From positions 25,243 to 89,242 of IMG/VR virus record IMGVR_UViG_3300022592_000003: a stretch of DNA of 64,000 bases; one strand, written 5' to 3'. The stretch comes from a virus. Made by a program: the position numbers and the translations under genes. Within the stretch, counting starts at the first letter, position 1, and every line of letters begins with the position of its first letter. Under the pieces are notes generated by a model, which worked only from the letters and a program-made list of their open reading frames with translations, ran no database searches and had not been told where the DNA came from. Shown here piece after piece: positions 39,767 to 46,978 of this stretch.

Positions 39767-39866
39767 AGTTTTCCCACTCTCTAATCTCTTTATCTATCTC
39801 AAACTGGCGTTCAATAAGCCATGCCACAGATAGCAAGGCTACGAATCCAACTAGTATCACTAACAT
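39759..39866 (-). CDS. 35-residue membrane peptide
   Basis: MLVILVGFVALLSVAWLIER then a charged tail (FEIDKEIREWENYE). One transmembrane helix. Overlaps WhiB by 8 bases; the ribosome site is weak. Plausible but uncertain. Confidence 0.45.
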   Translation of the reverse strand: MLVILVGFVALLSVAWLIERQFEIDKEIREWENYE

Positions 39867-39899
39867 ATCTATCTGCTTTCTACTCTCATCATAGAGAGT

Positions 39900-39958
39900 G
39901 GTAAGTAGACAGGGATATCCGCATATCTAGGGGAGTCTCCCCAGCCTGTCCACTTACC
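39900..39958 (-). other. two-level hairpin
   Basis: GGTAAGT/ACTTACC and GACAGG/CCTGTC separated by one mismatch (39900-39913 with 39945-39958), with an inner GGGGA/TCCCC (39930-39934 with 39938-39942). Likely a terminator or regulatory RNA structure ahead of the WhiB unit. Confidence 0.55.
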
Positions 39959-39983
39959 ACCACCTACAAAAAATTGCGGGGGA

Positions 39984-40175
39984 TTACATAGAGATAGATA
40001 GATACCAAAGACCTAGATAAAGAGAGACAGACACATGCTTACTGATCTTGAAACCAATAAAAAATGGTATCTGGCTGTTCCAACCGTAGAACAAGGAGTC
40101 ATTCCATAGCCAGCCAGCACCAAATGAGATGCTCTCACGCTTAAATACAAGCGGTAATTCCTTTGAGTAATACAT
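39984..40175 (-). CDS. small hydrophobic protein
   Basis: 63 residues, strong AGAAAGGAAAG before ATG. Aromatic-rich with a hydrophobic second half (IPFFIGFKISKHVSVSLYLG). May be membrane associated. Its 3' coding end contains GATA-type tetranucleotide repeats. Unknown. Confidence 0.6.
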   Translation of the reverse strand: MYYSKELPLVFKRESISFGAGWLWNDSLFYGWNSQIPFFIGFKISKHVSVSLYLGLWYLSISM

Positions 40176-40209
40176 TTACTTTCCTTTCTCGAAAAAAATG
40201 GCGGGGAAT

Positions 40210-40413
40210 CTACCTACCAGATGATCTCCCATTAAGAAGATCAGGAGAGTCAACAGATACATAGGTAAAGCCTTGCTTAGGCATCAAGATAAGACGAAAC
40301 CCAGCCTGACGCTCTCTAATGCCCTTAGATACACAATCCTTAGACATACAGTACTCATACCCTGTTTCCCAGCGTGCCTCAGGCACAATCTGGTCACAAT
40401 ATGGACATTTCAT
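40210..40413 (-). CDS. zinc-finger protein
   Basis: 67 residues, AGGAGT upstream of ATG. MKCPYCDQIV and YEYCMSKDCVSKG give a four-Cys zinc site; basic middle (KGIRERQAGFRLIL). Possible nucleic-acid binding. Unknown partner. Confidence 0.68.
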   Translation of the reverse strand: MKCPYCDQIVPEARWETGYEYCMSKDCVSKGIRERQAGFRLILMPKQGFTYVSVDSPDLLNGRSSGR

Positions 40414-40732
40414 AATTACTCCTAACTACTCTCCAGATAGAGAGTGAGAGATACACCTGTGATGTATCTATCGCCAACTACCTGATAATAGACAAGCCAC
40501 TAGCCCCACAACCTGGTCTTACCGGCAGGTAAGCAATTCGGCTATGAGGCCAGTGGCCTATCTTGGACATAGTGGTACTCAGACTCCGACTCATACATGG
40601 CATGCCACAATGCCGTATCGCTGTACGGGTGTCGTGGCAATAGCAGCCCCCATCTATATCCACAGCGTTGAACTATGGACATAGATAGAGGCAGGGGGCA
40701 ATAAATACCCCCTGCGACTATTGGACTATCAA
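40414..40732 (-). other. 319-base noncoding region with a chain of hairpins
   Basis: Contains CTTACC/GGTAAG (40518-40533), AGGCC/GGCCT (40547-40559), nested TGCCAC/GTGGCA with CCGTA/TACGG (40603-40639) and GCAGGGGG/CCCCCTGC (40691-40715). The last is a likely terminator for the gene at 40733. A 61-codon open frame here has no credible ribosome site. Probably structured RNA. Confidence 0.5.
40691..40715 (-). terminator. terminator after the 40733 gene
   Basis: 8-bp perfect stem GCAGGGGG/CCCCCTGC with 9-base AT-rich loop, 18 bases beyond the stop of the minus-strand gene. Confidence 0.65.
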
Positions 40733-41281
40733 CTAGGCGTTGATAGACTCCTTCTCCTGTACCTGATTTAACTGGTATTGAGAGAGCAACTTCTCAAACT
40801 TGACCTTCAGAGCCATTACTAATGCGTCAGACGCAGGAGTAGGCACGATGATGGTCTTGGCTACCTTGTCGAACTGGTCGCTAAGTGCTTCCAATTGGGC
40901 GACAATGGCTGTACCCGCTAATGCGTCAGCCATAGCCAATGACTTTGCTTCGTCAATGGCAAGGCTAGACACACGAGCGAGTTCAGCACGCATCTCCTCA
41001 GGTGTATTCTTGACCTGAATAGATGAGTAGTTATTAGCAATGAAGGTGATGTTCATAGACTTGGCGTCTACGCCAGACTTATGGACATACCAAGCAGCAT
41101 AGGCTGTACCGATGTTCTGCTTACCCTTCAAGCCCACGAGAATATGCTCGGGGGTAACAGCAGGGTCAGCAACATACTCCGCTACTATCTCGGAGATGTG
41201 CCAGCCCTTCTTGTCGTTGAAGCGTGAACAGAGGGCATTGAGACGTGCCTGTGTTGCGTCATTAAGCGTCGCTAGTGACAT
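40733..41281 (-). CDS. hypothetical protein, first gene of the minus block
   Basis: 182 residues from ATG at 41281 (GAGAAAG upstream); an upstream GTG start would lack a site. Alpha-helical (LNDATQARLNALCSRFNDKK, AELARVSSLAIDEAKSLAMA). First gene of the accessory block, so probably the earliest expressed; many phages put host-takeover proteins here. No family recognised. Confidence 0.72.
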   Translation of the reverse strand: MSLATLNDATQARLNALCSRFNDKKGWHISEIVAEYVADPAVTPEHILVGLKGKQNIGTAYAAWYVHKSGVDAKSMNITFIANNYSSIQVKNTPEEMRAELARVSSLAIDEAKSLAMADALAGTAIVAQLEALSDQFDKVAKTIIVPTPASDALVMALKVKFEKLLSQYQLNQVQEKESINA

Positions 41282-41617
41282 TTGGCTTGCTTTCTCGGGT
41301 GTAGGTCGTTCGCCTAGACCCGCCCCCACCCACCAGCAACGCTGATGAGTGAGAGCGGGTGTAGGAGTCGGAGTCCTTTCCCTTTCTTGCCCCTTATGGG
41401 TTACAAACTTGTATCAAACCCCCCCACCTTTAACGAACTCGCCACACGCCGATTGACGAGGCGAGACGAACTAGCAGCTCCTGGGTGGGGTAGGCAGTGG
41501 CCTAATCTCGATATGTGAGATAGCTCACTGCGGGGGAAGTTGGGAGGCGGAAAGCAACTAACTATGATCATAGTTTTCATGGAGGAAAATTTTTGGGGTA
41601 GCTGTACAATCTAGGCA
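41282..41617. promoter_or_regulatory. divergent control region
   Basis: 336 bases without a gene. It holds hairpins CTCGCC/GGCGAG (41438-41465) and GTGAG/CTCAC (41515-41528), a direct repeat TAGGCAGTGG (41501 and 41612), and a 16-bp perfect palindrome AACTATGATCATAGTT (41560-41575), a typical operator shape. It separates the minus-strand accessory block from the plus-strand block, so it likely controls both. Confidence 0.55.
41605..41610 (+). promoter_or_regulatory. -10 box for a leaderless GTG gene
   Basis: TACAAT seven bases before GTG at 41618, the spacing of leaderless actinobacterial mRNAs. No -35 is evident. Confidence 0.4.
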
Positions 41618-41725
41618 GTGGACAAATATGATAAGTTGTTTATCTGTGCCTTCTGTGGCAAAACATGGGTAGTCCCATCTCTAGCGAGGGAATGTGAAGT
41701 AAAGTGCCTAGAAAAGATTTCATAG
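41618..41725 (+). CDS. 35-residue zinc-finger peptide
   Basis: GTG start. FICAFCGKTWVV and ARECEVKC give C-x2-C ... C-x3-C for a zinc finger. Overlaps the next gene by 22 bases. No ribosome site, so likely leaderless. Confidence 0.5.
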   Translation: MDKYDKLFICAFCGKTWVVPSLARECEVKCLEKIS

Positions 41726-42219
41726 GTCATAACGTAGATCCGGATGAGGCTAATAAGAAGCTCAATCTCGGTGCAGCTATGTTTGGCTTTGCTAATCCTG
41801 CTTTTAATGATGAGCCGGGGGATGAGAATACTCCTGGTCCAGAAGGCGGGGAAGATCCATCAGCTGGATATACATCAGAGATATTTGGGGATGGGTGGGA
41901 ACAACATCCTGCTCCATCAACTGGAAAGCGTCGTAGAGCTCTGTGGATCGGTTATCACAGGGGTATGAGCATGATGGTGATCATCTTTACAACCAAGACT
42001 CATAAGAAGTCCGGGGGACAGAGAAAGTTCTACGGGGATTCACAGCCATGGATCCGGTATCTAGATGTAAGTTTAGAGATGTGGGAAGAGTTAGTCGGGT
42101 ATCACTCAACTGGGGAATGGCTAAAGTTCTCAGGTGTAGAGAATAACTACTACTATCCTACAAGAGCTGCTGAGATTGATCATTTGACTCAAGAGTACAA
42201 AGAAGGACTATCTTCATAA
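41704..42219 (+). CDS. KTSC-like domain protein
   Basis: 171 residues from GTG. A Pro/Glu-rich disordered first half, then ALWIGYHRGMSMMVIIFTTK, IRYLDVSLEMWEELVGYHST: the order strand-strand-'Y-x-V-x-x-x-x-W-x-x-L ... S-x-G' is that of KTSC domains, short modules often fused to or near nucleic-acid enzymes. A similar one is at 43635. Call is tentative. Confidence 0.5.
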   Translation: MPRKDFIGHNVDPDEANKKLNLGAAMFGFANPAFNDEPGDENTPGPEGGEDPSAGYTSEIFGDGWEQHPAPSTGKRRRALWIGYHRGMSMMVIIFTTKTHKKSGGQRKFYGDSQPWIRYLDVSLEMWEELVGYHSTGEWLKFSGVENNYYYPTRAAEIDHLTQEYKEGLSS

Positions 42220-42226
42220 AATAGGC

Positions 42227-42232
42227 TATAAT
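42227..42232 (+). promoter_or_regulatory. -10 element for hsp20
   Basis: TATAAT then TAATATAG, the shared pattern. A small hairpin GAAGC/GCTTC follows at the 5' end of the mRNA. AAGGAG lies before the hsp20 ATG. Confidence 0.55.
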
Positions 42233-42290
42233 TAATATAGAAGCGCCGAACGGGCTTCTTTTAACTTATATCGTCTAAGGAGATATAACT

Positions 42291-42797
42291 ATGGCACACC
42301 CATATCAAAACCCAGGTAAAGACCAATATAACGATCGCTATCCAGATTGGTCAAAACATACCAAGACAGTGGTGGTACAACCACCAGTAACGATCCAATC
42401 CCTCTTTCCCCAGTTCAATCGCTGGGCTATTGGATTCGATCCCCTCTTAGAGACCCTAAGCAACATCAGCGCCTCTGCAAAGACAAGTAGCTACCCGCCC
42501 TATAACATCTACAAGGATGAGGACAAATACGTCCTAGAACTGGCTGTAGCAGGCTTTGGCAAGGAAGATATCACTATCTCGGTAAAAGAGCTCCAGTTGA
42601 CCGTAGAAGGCCAATTAGAGGCATCTGAGGACGAACCTATCCATAAGGGAATCGCTACCAGAGACTTCAAGCAGAACTTCGCTCTAGCGGAGTATGTAGT
42701 AGTCAAGGGAGCAGAGATGAAGGATGGCATGCTCCGTATTACCTTGAAGCAGGAATTACCTGAAGAGCTACAACCCAAGATTATCAAAATCAAGTAA
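42291..42797 (+). CDS. hsp20: Hsp20/alpha-crystallin small heat-shock protein
   Basis: 168 residues. YPPYNIYKDEDKYVLELAVA with GFGKEDITISVKELQLTVEG and LRITLKQELPEEL form the alpha-crystallin domain (about residues 64-165). Such chaperones hold unfolding proteins and occur in many aquatic phages, probably helping virion protein folding. It has its own promoter. Confidence 0.88.
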   Translation: MAHPYQNPGKDQYNDRYPDWSKHTKTVVVQPPVTIQSLFPQFNRWAIGFDPLLETLSNISASAKTSSYPPYNIYKDEDKYVLELAVAGFGKEDITISVKELQLTVEGQLEASEDEPIHKGIATRDFKQNFALAEYVVVKGAEMKDGMLRITLKQELPEELQPKIIKIK

Positions 42798-42805
42798 TTA
42801 TCTGC

Positions 42806-42811
42806 TAGAAT
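42806..42811 (+). promoter_or_regulatory. -10 element for the RNA/tRNA unit
   Basis: TAGAAT then AATAATAG, the shared pattern, immediately upstream of the structured RNA. Confidence 0.6.
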
Positions 42812-42815
42812 AATA

Positions 42816-43060
42816 ATAGAGCTCCAGTAGGTACCGCAGTCAGGGGCCCTCTTCCTAACGAGGGCTTCGATAACCCTGTAGGCATTGGGCCTACTGGAAC
42901 TACAACTATTGACCACGACTCTGAACAAGTCATCGTCAGTTCGTTACTACTGAACCTAACCTGTGAGAAGCATCATACGAAGGTGTTCAGACCGAAAGAG
43001 ATTGCTCTGCTAACTCACTAGGTAGTAACAGGCAGCAGGCTTTAACCGTGGCTGTCAATC
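42816..43060 (+). ncRNA. structured noncoding RNA
   Basis: No gene. Domain 1: TCCAGTAGG/CCTACTGGA (42823-42831 with 42890-42898) enclosing CAGGG/CCCTG (42841-42845 with 42874-42878) and GCCCTC/GAGGGC (42846-42851 with 42860-42865). Domain 2: ATTGACCACG pairs with CGTG and GTCAAT (42908-42917 with 43047-43050 and 43054-43059), holding CTGAACA/TGTTCAG, TCAGT/ACTGA and GTGAG/CTCAC, two of which would form a pseudoknot. It sits between a promoter and tRNA-Asn. Function unknown. Confidence 0.65.
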
Positions 43061-43061
43061 T

Positions 43062-43134
43062 TGACCTTTAGCTCAGCTGGCAGAGCACTCGACTGTTAAT
43101 CGAGTTGTCCCTGGTTCGAACCCAGGAAGGTCAG
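43062..43134 (+). tRNA. tRNA-Asn (anticodon GTT)
   Basis: Acceptor TGACCTT/AAGGTCA, D stem GCTC/GAGC, anticodon stem CTCGA/TCGAG with loop CTGTTAA (anticodon GTT), T stem CCTGG/CCAGG with loop TTCGAAC, discriminator G. CCA not encoded. Directly abuts the tRNA minihelix that follows. Confidence 0.93.
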
Positions 43135-43175
43135 GGGAGTAAATGGCCATCCCAGTTCGACTCTGGGTACTCCCA
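43135..43175 (+). ncRNA. tRNA minihelix (acceptor and T arm only)
   Basis: GGGAGTA/TACTCCC acceptor (7 bp), 9-base link AATGGCCAT in place of the D and anticodon arms, T stem CCCAG/CTGGG with canonical loop TTCGACT, discriminator A at 43175. All pairs are perfect. It is either a decayed tRNA or a selected minihelix. Confidence 0.7.
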
Positions 43176-43177
43176 CG

Positions 43178-43224
43178 GGGGCGTAAGTGTGATTCCGTAT
43201 GAAAGATTACGATCTTTACGCCCC
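43178..43224 (+). terminator. hairpin closing the tRNA unit
   Basis: GGGGCGTAA/TTACGCCCC (43178-43186 with 43216-43224), 29-base loop. May end the RNA unit or stabilise the precursor. Confidence 0.5.
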
Positions 43225-43273
43225 GCCTTATTTGTAAGTACATAGTTCCCCGCCGAAAGTTTGGAGAAGGTAA

Positions 43274-43468
43274 ATGGTAGGTGCAATATTTGGCCTTGTT
43301 GTCGGAGTGTTCGTTACTTGGGTCTGGTTGACTGAAGGGTCACCTAAGGCTCGTAAGGATAATCATCAAACAGGTGTAGTCCAGGTTCGTTGCTCACATT
43401 GTGGACAGATGAACTGGGTTAGCTATAACAATGTCCGTGTTGATACTAAATGCCCTAAGTGTGCATAA
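43274..43468 (+). CDS. membrane-anchored zinc-ribbon protein
   Basis: 64 residues; GGAGAAGG before ATG. One transmembrane helix (AIFGLVVGVFVTWVWL) followed by a zinc ribbon CSHCG ... CPKC on the inner side. Such small anchors are not assigned. Overlaps the next gene by one base. Confidence 0.66.
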   Translation: MVGAIFGLVVGVFVTWVWLTEGSPKARKDNHQTGVVQVRCSHCGQMNWVSYNNVRVDTKCPKCA

Positions 43469-43635
43469 TGCCTAAATACGACTATAAGTGTGAGACCTGT
43501 AATTCAACTATTGAAGTTACCCGCTCTTTTGATGAAGAGGGTTCTCCGCTGTGCACCACCTGTAATTCCACTATGATTAGGCAATGGAACGCCACACCGG
43601 CGATTTTCCGTGGTGGAGGCTGGGGAGGTAAGTAA
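43468..43635 (+). CDS. FmdB-like zinc-ribbon protein
   Basis: 55 residues. MPKYDYKCETC, LCTTCNSTMIRQWNATPAIF and the Gly-rich end GGGWGG match the FmdB regulatory zinc-ribbon family, common in bacteria and phages. Role unknown. One-base overlaps at both ends. Confidence 0.72.
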   Translation: MPKYDYKCETCNSTIEVTRSFDEEGSPLCTTCNSTMIRQWNATPAIFRGGGWGGK

Positions 43636-44060
43636 TGTCAGATAGATATCGGGCTAAGAGGTTTATGCCTACAGTTGACCCCGATAACTATGCTGCTATT
43701 GCTGCTGCCCTAAAGCATGATCGTGAGACTAGCCGCCTATGTGGACCGGGCTATGACGAGATCTATGCCCCTCAATCTAACCCTCTAAGGCCTAGAGCCC
43801 AGAAGTGCTGCTATAACCCGGCTACTGAGACGCTAGTCATTGTAATGACAGACCCCGGCGTCGGTGGTAGGCCTAGATATAGTTGGATCCAGTATGATAT
43901 GGTTAACCCTGAGATGTGGACAGAGTTGAAGTCTGGCTCTTCTACAAATGAGTTTGTAACCCAAGCTCTTAGTGGTTGGCCTTGGCTAAACACATCTTTT
44001 GGAAAACTGCCACGTACACGCTCTGAAACCTTCGAACTAGGTTTTCAAGAATATCTGTGA
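43635..44060 (+). CDS. KTSC-like protein
   Basis: 141 residues. KCCYNPATETLVIVMTD then YSWIQYDMVNPEMWTELKSG resemble the KTSC-type order seen at 41704. No catalytic residues. Call is tentative. Confidence 0.5.
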   Translation: MSDRYRAKRFMPTVDPDNYAAIAAALKHDRETSRLCGPGYDEIYAPQSNPLRPRAQKCCYNPATETLVIVMTDPGVGGRPRYSWIQYDMVNPEMWTELKSGSSTNEFVTQALSGWPWLNTSFGKLPRTRSETFELGFQEYL

Positions 44061-44087
44061 TAAGCTAAATCTCTACGAGAGGGTAAT

Positions 44088-44654
44088 ATGACAACGATCG
44101 CTGCAATCCAAGGTGACGGCTGGGTAGTAATGGGTGGAGACACTCAATCTACTGTGGCTGAGTATAAGCGCCTAGTTATGTCTAACGACAAGGTAATTAA
44201 CAACAATGGCATTCTCATTGCCGGTTGTGGTATGGGTCGTGGCATGGATCTATTGCAGAAGGCTTGGAAGGCTCCAAAGCCCCGCCCAAATCAGAGCATC
44301 GCTCAACTAGATGCGTGGATGGCGAAAACTTTTATTCCCGGAATGCGTAAGCTCTTTATTGAAGGTGGCTACGACATGAAGGATGACGGCGACTACGCCC
44401 AGCACGAAGGTGCATTTATCGTAGCTGTCCAGGGAGTTGTCTTCTATATTGACGACGACTATTCATTTGACCGTGAGGCTCGTGGAATTACTGCCTCAGG
44501 TAGCGGCGGCGACTTTGCCACAGGTTCTTTATATGGCAAGGATCTCTCAACCATTGATGCAGCCTGTGACGCTATGAGGACCGCTATTGATGCCGCTAGG
44601 GCATATGACGTATATTCTGGTGGAGAGACTCGGATTTACGTACAAGAAGCGTAA
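44088..44654 (+). CDS. proteasome beta-subunit-like Ntn hydrolase
   Basis: 188 residues; GAGGG upstream of ATG. After Met removal the sequence starts TTIAAIQGDGWVVMGGDTQS: Thr1 and Asp17 fall at the proteasome positions and a Lys occurs at 34 (NDKVINN), close to Lys33. SGSGGDFATGSL matches the later GSG strand. These residues form the threonine protease active site. No alpha subunit or HslU-like ATPase is adjacent. It sits before the PASTA-family genes, so virion protein processing or host protein removal are both possible. Confidence 0.7.
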   Translation: MTTIAAIQGDGWVVMGGDTQSTVAEYKRLVMSNDKVINNNGILIAGCGMGRGMDLLQKAWKAPKPRPNQSIAQLDAWMAKTFIPGMRKLFIEGGYDMKDDGDYAQHEGAFIVAVQGVVFYIDDDYSFDREARGITASGSGGDFATGSLYGKDLSTIDAACDAMRTAIDAARAYDVYSGGETRIYVQEA

Positions 44655-44693
44655 GACATATGCCATACTGAGCGCCTAAGGAAAGGCGTGTCC

Positions 44694-45338
44694 ATGGCAA
44701 CAGATTCATCCGGCAACCAGCAAGTTGCTTTTGAGTGGGGCAATCTCCCCATGCAACCAAATAATACCCGTACCGATACCTATGTTAGTCGTCCAGGCGA
44801 GTTAAATAGCTATTCTTATCAATATGTTGGTCCAGCTCTTGGAACTGGCGACAGCCATATTATTAATGGGCTTGAGTGGGATGGTTTCCCAGATAGTCAG
44901 CCTAACGCCGGTGTCACACACGTAGATAGCGGAAATCTTTTTTACTGGCCTTCATCAGGTGTTTGCTACAACAATCCTAAAGCTCCTGGCAATCGTTGGC
45001 AGGATATGATTGAGTATCTTCGCTCTGCAGGAGTTGACCCAGCAATTCTTAAGGAAGCTACCTTCACCGGTGGTTCTGACAAGTATGACTGGCAAAATGG
45101 AAGTTACGATATTGAAAATGCAGGAATTATCTTTTGGTCATACATTCCTGAAGATTCAATTCAATGGATTGACTGGCAAAACGGTGCTGTTTACACCGGA
45201 AAAGATTTTGATGGTTTTGTAATTAATTCCGCTCATTCTTGGGGACAAGAAGTTGGCGTAAATGACGTTCCTTGGAGCTTCTGGTTCACAGCCTTTACAA
45301 ATGATCCTGCCAAAAACAACACAGCGAGTTGGTTATAA
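44694..45338 (+). CDS. paralogous virion-type protein, member 1
   Basis: 214 residues from ATG with AAGGAAAGG 7 bases upstream. The start SSGNQQVAFEWGNLPMQPNN matches the starts of the genes at 45496 and 46376. The rest is Asn/Trp/Tyr-rich beta sequence typical of surface or fibre proteins, without a PASTA domain. Likely displayed on the virion; inferred. Confidence 0.66.
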   Translation: MATDSSGNQQVAFEWGNLPMQPNNTRTDTYVSRPGELNSYSYQYVGPALGTGDSHIINGLEWDGFPDSQPNAGVTHVDSGNLFYWPSSGVCYNNPKAPGNRWQDMIEYLRSAGVDPAILKEATFTGGSDKYDWQNGSYDIENAGIIFWSYIPEDSIQWIDWQNGAVYTGKDFDGFVINSAHSWGQEVGVNDVPWSFWFTAFTNDPAKNNTASWL

Positions 45339-45340
45339 AT

Positions 45341-45496
45341 ATGAAACTAGAAATCAAATGCGTTAAGTGCAATGACACAGAGCAATCAACAGACGTTCTA
45401 AAAGGCTTAAAGGCTTTTTACAACCCGTGTGAAGACTGTGGTTCTAAGCAAGAAGTTAAGTGGGTTGAGTTCACACAGAAAACAGGTAACAAGTAA
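45341..45496 (+). CDS. 51-residue zinc-ribbon protein
   Basis: CVKC and CEDCG with 21 residues between them; Lys-rich. Stop overlaps the next ATG by one base. The small unit sits within the PASTA-family set. Unknown. Confidence 0.63.
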   Translation: MKLEIKCVKCNDTEQSTDVLKGLKAFYNPCEDCGSKQEVKWVEFTQKTGNK

Positions 45497-46326
45497 TGAC
45501 TTATCCAGTAGATGATGCAGGAAATCCACAAGTTGACTTTGTATGGGGCCATATGCCTCTTCAGCCAAACGATCAGCGTGGTGCTTATGACAACGAAGGT
45601 AACCTTTCAACCAATAAGCCACAGAACAAGTACTGGACTGTTTCTAAGCCAGTAGGAAGTGCAAACCTTTCTACCGGTTGGACTGAAATTCCTTTTAATA
45701 CCGGTGATGGTGGAAACACTCGTTATCAGACAATTACATGGGATAGCCATGAAATCGCTACCGGCACATGGGAAAACTACCCAGGCTTTGCTACAGGTGG
45801 TGTTAATGACGACCTTATCCCTAACGCAACAGTACCTAACGTTGTTGGCCTAGGACTTTCATTTGCCTCTTCTGCACTTAATGCAGTAGGTCTTGGCCTT
45901 GGTAATGTTACTAACCACGTTGAGAGTGATAACCCTGCTCTTGATGGGGTTGTTTACTCACAATCAGTTCCTGCGGGAACTATCGTAAACCAAGGAGATA
46001 CTGTAGACCTAGTTCAAAACCAGTATGTAGTTCCAGTTAACCACATTGCCGGGTTCAGCACTACAAACCTTCCATCCGGATGGACACTTGGCGATAACGA
46101 AATTGTTATGTACATCACCGGTCGTACAATCGTACCGAGTGGTTCAGCAATTACTGTAACTGGAAATACAAATGCAACGTTGAACCAAAACTTCAATGTT
46201 ATTCAAGTTGCAAATGATGACCACTACAACACTGGTGGAACCGCTGTAAAACTACACGGTGCAGATGTACCATTCATTAACCCAAATACCAACACTGTTA
46301 CAGACGCTGTTTGGGTAAACCTTTAA
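45496..46326 (+). CDS. PASTA-domain virion-type protein, member 2
   Basis: 276 residues. Shared N-terminal module VDDAGNPQVDFVWGHMPLQP, then about residues 112-175 a PASTA domain: VPNVVGLGLSFASSALNAVG ... GVVYSQSVPAGTIVNQGDTV. PASTA domains of actinobacterial kinases and penicillin-binding proteins bind cell-wall peptides. A phage virion protein bearing one could hold the particle to peptidoglycan. C-terminal third is beta-rich. Confidence 0.72.
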   Translation: MTYPVDDAGNPQVDFVWGHMPLQPNDQRGAYDNEGNLSTNKPQNKYWTVSKPVGSANLSTGWTEIPFNTGDGGNTRYQTITWDSHEIATGTWENYPGFATGGVNDDLIPNATVPNVVGLGLSFASSALNAVGLGLGNVTNHVESDNPALDGVVYSQSVPAGTIVNQGDTVDLVQNQYVVPVNHIAGFSTTNLPSGWTLGDNEIVMYITGRTIVPSGSAITVTGNTNATLNQNFNVIQVANDDHYNTGGTAVKLHGADVPFINPNTNTVTDAVWVNL

Positions 46327-46375
46327 TATTCCCTTAGACGTAAGGGTCTTAACCAATCTATAGATAGGAAATACA

Positions 46376-46912
46376 ATGTCAAACCCAGTAGATGACGCAG
46401 GTAACGTTGTTATTGACTTCGTTTGGGGTAATCTACCATTACAACCAGATGATGTTCGAGTAACTTCTCCAAGCCAAACTGTAACAGTTGGCGGAGCACA
46501 AAACCATAGCTGGACCAATTATGGTACTAAAGCTAGCGCTAAGATAAATCCTGCACAAGATACACACGTTATCGCAGAAGAGGCTTGGGCAAACTTCCCA
46601 GCATTTGCTGCTAACGAAGGTGTTCCAGCTTCTTCAACAACAATCACTATCCCAGATGTAACTGGATATGGACTTATTAGTGCTGTTGAGGCTCTTGTTC
46701 TTGCAGGTGCTAACGTAGGAACTGTTTCTTACCGCACAACAGGAGCAACCTATGCTAACACAGGTACGGTTTATTCAGTCTCCACATCAGGATCTAATAC
46801 TGAAGGAACAACCGTTAACCTAGTAGTCTACAAGTACCAAGATGCTTCACATCCAGGAATTAACCATAGCTCAGCTATTGGTCCTTGGACTGAAGGAACA
46901 GTCGCTGGTTAA
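46376..46912 (+). CDS. PASTA-domain virion-type protein, member 3
   Basis: 178 residues. Same N-terminal module (VDDAGNVVIDFVWGNLPLQP) and a PASTA domain at about 88-153 (IPDVTGYGLISAVEALVLAG ... GTVYSVSTSGSNTEGTTVNL). The C-terminal tail NHSSAIGPWTEGTVAG is short. Third copy of the family. It ends at a strong terminator. Confidence 0.72.
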   Translation: MSNPVDDAGNVVIDFVWGNLPLQPDDVRVTSPSQTVTVGGAQNHSWTNYGTKASAKINPAQDTHVIAEEAWANFPAFAANEGVPASSTTITIPDVTGYGLISAVEALVLAGANVGTVSYRTTGATYANTGTVYSVSTSGSNTEGTTVNLVVYKYQDASHPGINHSSAIGPWTEGTVAG

Positions 46913-46928
46913 TAAGACTTATGTAAAT

Positions 46929-46957
46929 AGCCGGGAGTTAACGCTCCCGGCTTTTTG
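46929..46957 (+). terminator. Rho-independent terminator
   Basis: AGCCGGGAG/CTCCCGGCT (46929-46937 with 46944-46952), 6-base loop, then five T. Confidence 0.88.
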
Positions 46958-46978
46958 CTTTAGTGGGATACTTATCCC

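Noticed and set aside
39984-40010. GATA-type tetranucleotide repeats as a repeat element
   Set aside because: Only three to four units, inside or next to coding sequence; short low-complexity tract, no further evidence.
40478-40663. 61-codon open frame on the minus strand
   Set aside because: No convincing ribosome site, composition unlike neighbours, and the stretch is full of hairpins. Treated as noncoding.
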